Of a DNA stretch of 64,000 bases, positions 19,945 to 26,978 are shown piece after piece. The notes below the pieces were generated by a model. The model was not told where the DNA came from, did no database searches, and was given only the letters and a program-made list of their open reading frames with translations. Positions within the stretch are counted from its first letter, which is position 1; each line of letters opens with the position of its first letter. Source of the DNA: Acidobacteriota bacterium (GTDB lineage: Bacteria; Acidobacteriota; Terriglobia; Acidiferrales; UBA7541); contig JAJPIE010000072.1 of the NCBI GenBank assembly GCA_021324935.1, positions 1-64,000 of the forward strand, written 5' to 3'. The position numbers and the translations under genes were made by a program.

Positions 19945-20931
19945 CTACGCTCCCTTGCCCGTGTACAGCAATTCGGCATCGCGGAGCAAAGCCATCATCG
20001 AGTCGCGCAACGCCTCGCGCGAATTCCGCTTGTTTTTCCATCCGAGGCTGCGGATGCGTTCCGTATTCAACCGGATCACCGCGACGTCGCCCTTCCAACC
20101 ACGGTCGCCGCCGGTAAATTCAAACCTCACGCTGGCGGGATGCAATCCTACGCACTCTACGGCCAACTCCGCGATTTCCTTCACCGTGATGTAGTCGCCG
20201 GTTGCCACATTGTAAGACTGGAAATTCTGCCTGGTCTTGTCATGCGCCGTCAGAACGGCCGCAATTACGTCTTCCACATAGATATAGGATTTGCTCTGGC
20301 CGCCATCGCCCAAAATGCGCAAGCGGACCGGGTCCGTTCGCAAGGAACGGACAAAGTCAAAGCCAACGCCATGCGTCTGTCGCGGCCCAACCACGTTGCC
20401 AAACCGGAAGACACACCCGGTCATGTCGAACATGTGGCAGTAAGAACTGATCAAGGCTTCTCCGGCGAGCTTGCTGGCGCCGTAAGTCGAGATGGGCACC
20501 ATCGGGCCGTAATCTTCGTGCGCTTCCCGTGTGCCCAAATCGCCGTAAACGCCGCTGCCGGACGCATAGAGAATCCGCTTCGCGGAAGTTAGCCGCATGG
20601 CCTCGAGAACGCATTCTGTCAGGTAAGTGCCTTCGCGAAAATCGATATCGGGTTCCGTCGCGGCGCGAGCAATGTCGGGATTCGAGGCCAGGTGAATTAC
20701 AACTTCGGTGCCGTCCATAGCCCGTTTGAGCGATTCGAGGTCCTTTACATCACCTTTTACGAATTTGAAGCGCGGATTACTCAGGTGCCTGGCAAAATGC
20801 CACTCGCGGCCGGAACTAAGGTTATCGTAAATCGTCACGGACTGGGCGCCCGCTGCTCCCAGGAGTACGTCGGTGAAGTGCGAGCCGATGAATCCAGCTC
20901 CGCCCACAATAAAAAATCGTCCCAGGCTCAT
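19945..20931 (-). CDS. NAD-dependent epimerase/dehydratase (extended SDR, sugar-nucleotide type)
   Basis: 328 residues. Rossmann motif GGAGFIGS (about 9-16), a DNLSSGREWHF segment typical of UDP-glucose 4-epimerase relatives, VIHLAS, catalytic YGASK, and a FRFGNVVGPRQTHGV substrate segment. Probably epimerises or dehydrates an NDP-sugar in the cytosol, supplying a donor to the two HpnI-like transferases directly downstream. Starts at ATG-20931. The specific sugar is not assignable; UDP-glucose/GlcNAc epimerase is the nearest guess. Confidence 0.87.
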   Translation of the reverse strand: MSLGRFFIVGGAGFIGSHFTDVLLGAAGAQSVTIYDNLSSGREWHFARHLSNPRFKFVKGDVKDLESLKRAMDGTEVVIHLASNPDIARAATEPDIDFREGTYLTECVLEAMRLTSAKRILYASGSGVYGDLGTREAHEDYGPMVPISTYGASKLAGEALISSYCHMFDMTGCVFRFGNVVGPRQTHGVGFDFVRSLRTDPVRLRILGDGGQSKSYIYVEDVIAAVLTAHDKTRQNFQSYNVATGDYITVKEIAELAVECVGLHPASVRFEFTGGDRGWKGDVAVIRLNTERIRSLGWKNKRNSREALRDSMMALLRDAELLYTGKGA

Positions 20932-21081
20932 TCTCTGCTCCGTAACTTGAGGGCGCTTCCCTGCCCGTATGGGGCTGGCACAAATTGCTTCGGACAGCCG
21001 CTGATCATGCCGATAAATACGTAGTGCTTACTATATCTTCCGCGGGAAATGCGGCTTCGTGCCGGCTATTTATAAATGATA

Positions 21082-21105
21082 GTCGACTCCAATCGGAGCG
21101 TCGAC
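21082..21105. repeat. imperfect inverted repeat upstream of the SDR gene
   Basis: GTCGACTCC-AATC-GGAG-(CG)-TCGAC can fold as a 9-bp stem with a 2-nt bulge. It lies about 30 bp upstream of the candidate -10 of the SDR gene and between two divergent genes, so it could be an operator. No T-tract, so not a terminator. Confidence 0.3.
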
Positions 21106-21134
21106 CCGAAAAGCCTGCGGATTCCCCCCTCTCG

Positions 21135-21143
21135 TGGTCTAAT
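21135..21143 (+). promoter_or_regulatory. extended -10 promoter candidate for the SDR/Gfo-Idh pair
   Basis: TG-G-TCTAAT: an extended -10 with five of six bases matching TATAAT, predicting transcription start near 21150 and a short leader to ATG-21173. No clear -35, as is usual for extended -10 promoters. Confidence 0.4.
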
Positions 21144-21172
21144 AGAGGGGCGAAATTTCTGGACAAATTTGC

Positions 21173-21976
21173 ATGTCTTCCTCAACGCACATGACGCGGC
21201 CTGCGCGCATCCTGGTTACGGGCAGCAGCCGGGGAATAGGTTTCGAAGTAGCGCGGGACCTCGCTGCTTCGGGCCATCCGCTCTGGCTGGCGGCTACCAC
21301 CGAAAAGGTGCATGAAACGGCGCAGCAACTTGGATCCAGTCACCGGTCTTCGCTCCTGGATGTTGCAGACCCACAATCCGTAGCCGCTCTTTTTGACGAG
21401 ATTCGGCGGCAGTGGACGCGCGCGGATGCCGTAATCCACGCGGCGGCGGAGCTTGGGGAGACCGGCAATTTCTGGCGGCTCGATGCGGAAAAATTCGCGC
21501 ATACGCTGCGCGTCAATACAGCAGGGTCCTTCTTCATCGCCCGCGCCTTTGTTAAATCCTGGGTGGAAGCGCCGGCGCAGGATTCGCCGGCTCGCGGCAA
21601 GATCATTTTGTTTTCCGGGGGAGGCTCCGGGTACGGTTATCCGCAATTTTTGCCATACGGCACTTCGAAAGCGGCCGCGGTGCGCATGTGCGAGACCATG
21701 GCAATGGAACTGGATGCCGCCAAGGTTCCGATCGATGTCAACATCATCGCACCAGGCGCCAACGAGACCGCCATGCTCGCCGCTGTTCGCGCCGCCGGCG
21801 GCGAAGTCCGCAGCGTGGTTCCCTTTTCAAAGCCGGTTGCACTATGCCGCTGGCTGCTCTCGCCGAGTTCCGATGGCGTCTCCGGGCGGTTCATTCACGT
21901 GAACGATCCGTATTCGACCCTGTCGCCGGGTTCGATTCGCGCGGAAGCACTCAAGCTGAGGCGAATTGACCTATGA
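21173..21976 (+). CDS. short-chain dehydrogenase/reductase
   Basis: 267 residues, classical SDR: TGSSRGIG cofactor motif near the N-terminus, HAAAELG in place of NNAG, catalytic Ser in ILFSGGGSG, YGTSK (Tyr/Lys), and the IAPGANET loop. NAD(P)-dependent oxidation/reduction of a hydroxyl or keto group. ATG-21173 or ATG-21191 could be the start; neither has a strong ribosome site. The stop overlaps the next gene's start (ATGA), so it is translationally coupled to a Gfo/Idh/MocA oxidoreductase, suggesting both act on one sugar substrate. Substrate unknown. Confidence 0.85.
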   Translation: MSSSTHMTRPARILVTGSSRGIGFEVARDLAASGHPLWLAATTEKVHETAQQLGSSHRSSLLDVADPQSVAALFDEIRRQWTRADAVIHAAAELGETGNFWRLDAEKFAHTLRVNTAGSFFIARAFVKSWVEAPAQDSPARGKIILFSGGGSGYGYPQFLPYGTSKAAAVRMCETMAMELDAAKVPIDVNIIAPGANETAMLAAVRAAGGEVRSVVPFSKPVALCRWLLSPSSDGVSGRFIHVNDPYSTLSPGSIRAEALKLRRIDL

Positions 21977-22962
21977 AGATCCTCGTGGTTGGAGCCGGCC
22001 TGATTGGCGCCCAAAGAATCCAGGCACTCACAAAGCTCACTCCCGTTTCCAAAATCGTGGCGTTCGACCCAAAGGTCGCCACCGGCACAAAACTCTCGGC
22101 GAAGACCGAAGCGGTTAATGAGCTTGCCGCGTTCGCTGGGCCCTACGATGCCGCGGTTGTCGCCACTCCCCATGACACAGCCGTTGAGATTCTTCCGAAA
22201 GTGTTTGCGCTCGCTCCCTTCGTATTGGTCGAAAAACCGCTGGGTCGAACGGCATCAGAGGCCGAGGCGCTTATCGCGGCCGCTAAACAATCAGGCAGCC
22301 GCGTCTTTGTCGGGCTCAACTACCGGTTCTTAAAAAACGTGCAACATTTGCAGAGATGCGTTTCCTCCGGCGAATATGGAAAAGTGCTGGGTGTGGATGG
22401 CGTGCTGGCGCACGGTGCGCAACCTGGCTATGAGAAAAGCTGGAAGACGGACGCGATTCGATGTGGCGGGGGTGTGTGTATCGACCCGGGCATCCACTTT
22501 TTCGATCTTTTGCAATGGATGTTTGGAGCAGCCGAACTCGCTGCCGGGCACCTCAGCCGTTCGTTCTGGCCGATCCAAGTGGAAGATCACGCAAGCCTGG
22601 CGCTGGTGCTTCCGGGTGGCGCTGTCGCCAATCTGTATTTGTCGCTTTCAAGCTGGCAATCGCGAATGGAACTGACGGTGGAGACGGAGAAAGCGCAATT
22701 TTTGCTGCATGGGCGAGGCAAATTCTATGGATCACAGCGGCTGACGATTGCCGCGAAATGGCCCTGGTTGCAGCCGGGGCAGCCACGCGAAACGCATTTC
22801 GATTATGGGACGGAGGATGTGTCGTTGCAGATGGAAACGGAGGATTTTGTGGCCGCGTGCACGGGCACGAAGACAAATCTATCCATTGCCACTGCCGAGG
22901 ATGCGCTGCGTTCCATGCGCATCGTCGACGCCTGCTACACAAACCTCGCTAAGACCTACTAG
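21973..22962 (+). CDS. Gfo/Idh/MocA-family oxidoreductase
   Basis: 329 residues. N-terminal Rossmann fold with VVGAGLIGAQR; VATPHDTAVEI; the family EKPLGRT motif (catalytic Lys); GLNYRF; then GGGVCIDPGIHFFDLLQWMFG, placing the conserved D-x-G-x-H signature in the C-terminal domain. NAD(P)-dependent sugar or inositol dehydrogenase/reductase. Overlaps the SDR gene by 4 bp and runs 14 bp into the convergent transaldolase gene. Probably makes or modifies a rare sugar for the surrounding glycoconjugate genes (inference). Confidence 0.88.
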   Translation: MKILVVGAGLIGAQRIQALTKLTPVSKIVAFDPKVATGTKLSAKTEAVNELAAFAGPYDAAVVATPHDTAVEILPKVFALAPFVLVEKPLGRTASEAEALIAAAKQSGSRVFVGLNYRFLKNVQHLQRCVSSGEYGKVLGVDGVLAHGAQPGYEKSWKTDAIRCGGGVCIDPGIHFFDLLQWMFGAAELAAGHLSRSFWPIQVEDHASLALVLPGGAVANLYLSLSSWQSRMELTVETEKAQFLLHGRGKFYGSQRLTIAAKWPWLQPGQPRETHFDYGTEDVSLQMETEDFVAACTGTKTNLSIATAEDALRSMRIVDACYTNLAKTY

Positions 22963-23707
22963 ATTTTGCGCCGCGCACGGCGGCCGCCACGCCCAGCGTG
23001 TATCCGGCCTTTGCCGCGTCGTTGTGGAACATCTGCACGGTCTCGAGCGAAAACTCTGCCAAGTCCTTCCCTACGAGCGGCAATTTCGCCAGAATGTCGT
23101 TCGTCACAGTGATGATGTGACATCCGATCTCATCGGCCTGGAAAATGTTCAGCAACTCGCGAGGACTGGCCCAGATCAATTCGGTCGTTGGGCTGTCCTT
23201 TAGAATCTCGAGCGCTTCTTTCATCATTGGGATCGGATCGCGCCCGCTATCCGCAACTCGCCCTGCAAAAACGGATGCATTTGAGGGCGCACCACCGCGC
23301 AATACCTTTGTTACCTCACGCACTTGATCGAGAGTCATCATGGCGGTGACGTTCACCTGAATGCCATCGTGACTGAGGCGGCGGATCAACTCGTACATCG
23401 GTTCACGCCGGGTGTTGGTCACAGGAATCTTCACGTAAACGTTCTTCGCCCAACTGGCAATGTGCCTTGCCTGTAACTCCATCGTCTCCATGTCGTCGGC
23501 AAACACCTCGAAGGATACCGGCCAGTCCGTGATGTGTTTCAGCACTTCCGCGGCAAATTGCTCGTAATCCGGAACACCAGCCTTGCGCATGAGCGTCGGA
23601 TTCGTTGTGAACCCCTTGATGTACGGATGCCGAGCGAGATCGAGCATGCCGGCAAGATCCGCGCCGTCCCCGAAAATCTTCACCTTCAATTCAGATACCT
23701 TCTTCAT
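22949..23707 (-). CDS. transaldolase, short TalC/Fsa-like type
   Basis: 252 residues from ATG-23707, which overlaps the gmhB stop (ATGA); a GTG 21 bp upstream is possible but less likely. The TIM-barrel signature GFTTNPTLM and the Schiff-base lysine in VYVKIPVTN are present, as are NVTAMMTLDQ and FAGRVADSGRDP. Transaldolase interconverts sedoheptulose-7-P/glyceraldehyde-3-P with erythrose-4-P/fructose-6-P. As last gene of the heptose operon it could supply sedoheptulose-7-phosphate, the substrate of GmhA, just upstream. A fructose-6-phosphate-aldolase role is the alternative. Confidence 0.9.
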   Translation of the reverse strand: MKKVSELKVKIFGDGADLAGMLDLARHPYIKGFTTNPTLMRKAGVPDYEQFAAEVLKHITDWPVSFEVFADDMETMELQARHIASWAKNVYVKIPVTNTRREPMYELIRRLSHDGIQVNVTAMMTLDQVREVTKVLRGGAPSNASVFAGRVADSGRDPIPMMKEALEILKDSPTTELIWASPRELLNIFQADEIGCHIITVTNDILAKLPLVGKDLAEFSLETVQMFHNDAAKAGYTLGVAAAVRGAKSSRS

Positions 23708-24252
23708 CGCGTCACGCCCTTTCGGCACTCCTCTAAAATCCAGTCCACGGCTTCGCGCAGGGAACGCACCTGCGCATCCGGCGGCTGAGCAGGATTACGA
23801 TCCTCGTATCCGGCATCCACAAATATGGTTCGGCAGCCCGCGTTCTGGCCGGCTTCGATGTCACGCCAGCGGTCACCCACCATATAACTCTCTCTCGTAT
23901 CCACGTTGTATTTTCGAGCGCCTTCCAGAAGCATGCCCGGCTTTGGCTTGCGGCATTCGCAACCGTCGCCGTCAGTGTGATAGCAGACAAAAATCTCGTC
24001 TACCGGCAATTCCGCCGCGATGGCCCGGTGAATCTCCTCGACCGCGGCACGGGTGGTATTGCCGCGCGCGACTTCCGGCTGGTTTGTGACCACCAAAAGT
24101 TTGAAGCCAAGAGCTTTCAATTCGCTGAGTGCCTGTGCGGCTCCGGGAGCCAACTGCAATTCGGCAAGATTCGCAGGTGAGTACGGTTTCCCGCCGCGAA
24201 CGAGGGCGAGATTCAAGACTCCATCGCGGTCCAGAAAGACAGCCTTGTTCAT
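23704..24252 (-). CDS. gmhB: D-glycero-manno-heptose 1,7-bisphosphate 7-phosphatase (HAD family)
   Basis: 182 residues from ATG-24252, overlapping the preceding stop (TGATG). HAD motif FLDRDGVLN (nucleophile and general-acid Asp), VVTNQPEVARG, a zinc loop CYH followed by CEC, RKPKPGML, and VGDRWRDIEAG. The zinc loop and heptose context distinguish it from histidinol phosphatase. It removes the 7-phosphate of heptose bisphosphate before nucleotidyl transfer. Fourth gene of the hddA-hddC-gmhA-gmhB-transaldolase string. Confidence 0.88.
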   Translation of the reverse strand: MNKAVFLDRDGVLNLALVRGGKPYSPANLAELQLAPGAAQALSELKALGFKLLVVTNQPEVARGNTTRAAVEEIHRAIAAELPVDEIFVCYHTDGDGCECRKPKPGMLLEGARKYNVDTRESYMVGDRWRDIEAGQNAGCRTIFVDAGYEDRNPAQPPDAQVRSLREAVDWILEECRKGVTR

Positions 24253-24869
24253 CAACGCGTCCCCGCCGTGGATTCCCATTTGGTCTGCTCCACCTTAACT
24301 GCAGGATGCGAAACCAGCAGGTGCCAGACGACAGCCTGGAAAGCTTCCGAATGCGGGGTGACGTGGACAGGGTTCACCACCGGGATGAGGACACACGCAT
24401 CTGCCACCTTGGCCGTGTAGCCGCCGTCCCGGCCCACCACGCCGATCACCTTGGCTCCGACGGCTTTTGCGAGCTTCAAAGCCGCCACGAGATTCGGGCT
24501 GACGTTCCTGTCCAAGTCGCCGCCACCAACGGAAAATACCAGAACGGCGTCGCGCGCTTGCAATCTGCTTGTTTTCAACCAACTTTCGAAAACTGTGGAC
24601 CAGCCTTCATCATTCGTACGCGCTGTTAGTTCGGAGACGTTGTCCGTCGGCGCGTAAGCTTCAATGCCGGCAATCTTGCGAAAATCGTTGACCGCGTGAG
24701 AAGCATTGGCCGCGCTGCCGCCAACTCCTAAAATAAAAAGCCGGCCACCGGTGGCGCGCAAGTCGCCGATCATCTTCGCCGCCTTTTCAATGCTGGCGCG
24801 GTCCAACTCCGCCGCGATTTGCGCGGCTTCAGCCAGAAATGTTTCCGCAAACGTATGCTCTGTGTTCAT
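24252..24869 (-). CDS. gmhA: sedoheptulose-7-phosphate isomerase (SIS domain)
   Basis: 205 residues from ATG-24869; GTG-24890 would add seven residues. SIS-fold isomerase: LFILGVGGSAANASH, NDFRKIAGIEAY, the LTARTNDEGW substrate loop, FSVGGGDLDRNVSPN and TPHSEAFQAVVWHLL, which carries the usual catalytic His. Converts sedoheptulose-7-P to D-glycero-D-manno-heptose-7-P in the cytosol. It starts 27 bp after hddC and ends overlapping gmhB. Confidence 0.88.
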   Translation of the reverse strand: MNTEHTFAETFLAEAAQIAAELDRASIEKAAKMIGDLRATGGRLFILGVGGSAANASHAVNDFRKIAGIEAYAPTDNVSELTARTNDEGWSTVFESWLKTSRLQARDAVLVFSVGGGDLDRNVSPNLVAALKLAKAVGAKVIGVVGRDGGYTAKVADACVLIPVVNPVHVTPHSEAFQAVVWHLLVSHPAVKVEQTKWESTAGTR

Positions 24870-24896
24870 CCCCTGCAATTTTCCCTGCACAACTGG

Positions 24897-25622
24897 TTAT
24901 CCATTCTTCCGTGCTCCTGCCGGAGGACCCTGGGAAGCGATGAAATGCGCCGTTTCCGCAAGTCCCTCGGGTGAACCGATTTCATAAAACCGCTGCGAAA
25001 TCTCCGCCCCGGCCAATTCTCCCTCCGCGAGCATTGCCTGATAGAGATCGGCCAGATCGAAAGCCTGGTCGGGAGGTACACGATCAAACGCTTTGGCTGT
25101 GAACGCCCCCAGACCATAGTCAATGTACTTCATCCGCTGCGATCGCCGCTTCTTGTCGTACGCCAGGATCCGGCCATTTTCGAACTCGACATTGCTCGTG
25201 TCCCACTGGCCCGCGTTGTGGAACACGGTCATGAGCGCTTGTTTCCCCGATGCTTCAAACGTCTTTGCCACAGCCGCATAATCGCACAAGAGATAGGAAT
25301 CGCCGTACAGTGTCAAAAAGGCTCGTCCGAGCAGCGGCAGGGCGCGTTTCAAGGCTCCAGCCGTACCCAGCAACGAAGGGCCGTCAAAAGAATACTTTAC
25401 TTCAAGTCCAAACGCGTGGCCATCCTTCACCGCATCGCGCACCATTTCGCCCAGAAAGCCGACGCACAAAACCACGCGTTCCACTCCGGAGGATTTCAAC
25501 AAGCGCAACTGGTGGGCAATGAACGGCTGGCCATTCACCTCCAACAGGGACTTGGGAATCTTTTCCGTCGCCGGACGCAGGCGCGTCGCCAGTCCACCCG
25601 CAAGTATGGCCACTGGGAGCAA
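24897..25622 (-). CDS. hddC: heptose-1-phosphate nucleotidyltransferase
   Basis: 241 residues, sugar nucleotidyltransferase: AILAGGLATRLRPATEKIPKSLLEVNGQ carries the NTP-binding G-G-x-x-x-R-L and catalytic Lys; LGTAGAL; LYGDSYLL with the metal-binding Asp; YIDYGLGAF; YEIGSPEG. The start is TTG-25622 with a GGAGGA box about 9 nt upstream. Between a GHMP kinase and GmhA it is best read as HddC, forming GDP-D-glycero-alpha-D-manno-heptose. Nucleotide choice (GDP rather than ADP/CDP) is from context, not residues. Confidence 0.86.
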   Translation of the reverse strand: MLPVAILAGGLATRLRPATEKIPKSLLEVNGQPFIAHQLRLLKSSGVERVVLCVGFLGEMVRDAVKDGHAFGLEVKYSFDGPSLLGTAGALKRALPLLGRAFLTLYGDSYLLCDYAAVAKTFEASGKQALMTVFHNAGQWDTSNVEFENGRILAYDKKRRSQRMKYIDYGLGAFTAKAFDRVPPDQAFDLADLYQAMLAEGELAGAEISQRFYEIGSPEGLAETAHFIASQGPPAGARKNG

Positions 25623-25685
25623 CTCTTTTTGTCCTCCTCCCCATCCCCAAAGGGATGCCGGTGTTGGTCACACACGAGGATCCGG

Positions 25686-26669
25686 CTAGGAATGCGCGAC
25701 GACCGTGGTGCCCTCAAAATCAAAGTTCAAGCGCACTTCCCGGAGGCCCGCGCGGCGCATCACTTCCCGCACTCGGGTCTTTTCTTCCGTATAGAGCAGC
25801 AGGAATCCGCCGCCGCCGGCGCCGACCAGCTTTCCACCCAGGGCGCCGTTCTTCCGAGCGAGCTCGTAGAGTTCATCAATCGGCCCGTTGCTCATGCCGG
25901 GGGAGCGTTTTTTCTTGTGTTCCCAGTGCACGGCCATCAGTTCGGCGAATTTCCGCAGATCGCCTTTGAGCAGCGCGTCGCGGCTTTCAAGTCCCAACTG
26001 TTTCGTGAAGTGGAGATTTGCGAGCATCTCTCCGGCGTTTTCTTTGCTCTTGGTATCCTGGTCGCGCAGAATTTCCGATGCCGAGCGGGCCGTCCCCGTA
26101 AAAAACAGCAAGAGATTATCTTCCAGATTTGCCAGGGCCTCCGAAGGAAGGGACAACGGCTGCACGTTGACTCTCCCATCCGGCAAAAACTCGAAGCTGG
26201 TGATCCCGCCGAACGCCGCGATGTACTGGTCCTGTTTTCCGATTGGCTCTTTAAGCAAATCAATCTCGATGTGGCAAGCCTGCTCGGCGAGTTCCTGCGG
26301 GGAAATGAATTGGCGTTTCAACGCGTGCAGAGCGGCGAGCAATGCCGTCGTAAAACTCCCGGAAGAGCCCAACCCGGTGCCCGCGGGAATATCCGAGTGG
26401 CTCACGATTTCAAGATAGGGGCCGGTCACGTCCGCCAGCTTCATTGCCTCTCGAATAATCGGATGATGAATCTCGTCGACGCACCCGACCTCTTCCATCT
26501 TTGAATACTTAAGGTTGATTTTCGGCCAGAAGCCATCACTGATGGTGATGTAGACATAGCGGCGGATAGCCGCGGACACGACGAACCCGGTGTGCTTCGT
26601 GTAATAAGACGGCAGATCCGTGCCGCCTCCGCCCAACGAAATCCGCAGCGGGCTGCGCACAATAATCAC
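25686..26669 (-). CDS. hddA: D-glycero-alpha-D-manno-heptose-7-phosphate kinase (GHMP family)
   Basis: 327 residues. GHMP kinase motifs: RSPLRISLGGGGTDLPSYY at the N-terminus, DIPAGTGLGSSGSFTTALL as the ATP loop, KQDQYIAAFGG, and KLVGAGGGGFLLLY at the C-terminus. It phosphorylates heptose-7-P at C1 (alpha anomer), the branch leading to GDP-heptose rather than ADP-heptose. Start GTG-26669, with GGAG 8 nt upstream. First gene of the five-gene operon; a GATAAT hexamer (minus strand, 26688-26693) is a weak promoter candidate. Confidence 0.9.
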   Translation of the reverse strand: MIIVRSPLRISLGGGGTDLPSYYTKHTGFVVSAAIRRYVYITISDGFWPKINLKYSKMEEVGCVDEIHHPIIREAMKLADVTGPYLEIVSHSDIPAGTGLGSSGSFTTALLAALHALKRQFISPQELAEQACHIEIDLLKEPIGKQDQYIAAFGGITSFEFLPDGRVNVQPLSLPSEALANLEDNLLLFFTGTARSASEILRDQDTKSKENAGEMLANLHFTKQLGLESRDALLKGDLRKFAELMAVHWEHKKKRSPGMSNGPIDELYELARKNGALGGKLVGAGGGGFLLLYTEEKTRVREVMRRAGLREVRLNFDFEGTTVVAHS

Positions 26670-26978
26670 ACCAAGGCTCCCTGTTCCATTATCAATTGCT
26701 ATCCTAACAGCTTCACTTCAGCTTTCCGCGCGGCCAGCCCACGGAATGCGCTGCTCCCAGGCATTCCATTGCGCTCTTGCATCAGCTAGGCGAGGATCAG
26801 CCCTTAGAGTAACACACTGCCTTCTCCCTTCCTTTGGAACCCGAGGCCGCCGTGATTTTGCAACAAGAACGGCTCGGCTAAGCGGGTCGGGGAGCGCTCC
26901 CGCACGTGCTACACTAATTCGTTACTCTCGGCAGCGGATTCGCGCCTGCATACACCCACTCTGGGGCTCTCAATCGGA
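26670..26978. other. 309-bp divergent region between hddA and the GT39 gene
   Basis: Contains a rightward extended -10 candidate (TG-C-TACACT, hexamer 26910-26915), a 7-bp inverted repeat GGAATGC/GCATTCC (26743-26767), and a possible leftward -10. No gene or RNA recognised. Confidence 0.4.

Noticed and set aside
22988..23010. GC-rich palindromic stretch near the transaldolase 3' end
   Set aside because: Inside coding sequence (an AAAVRGA segment) and explained by alanine/arginine codons.
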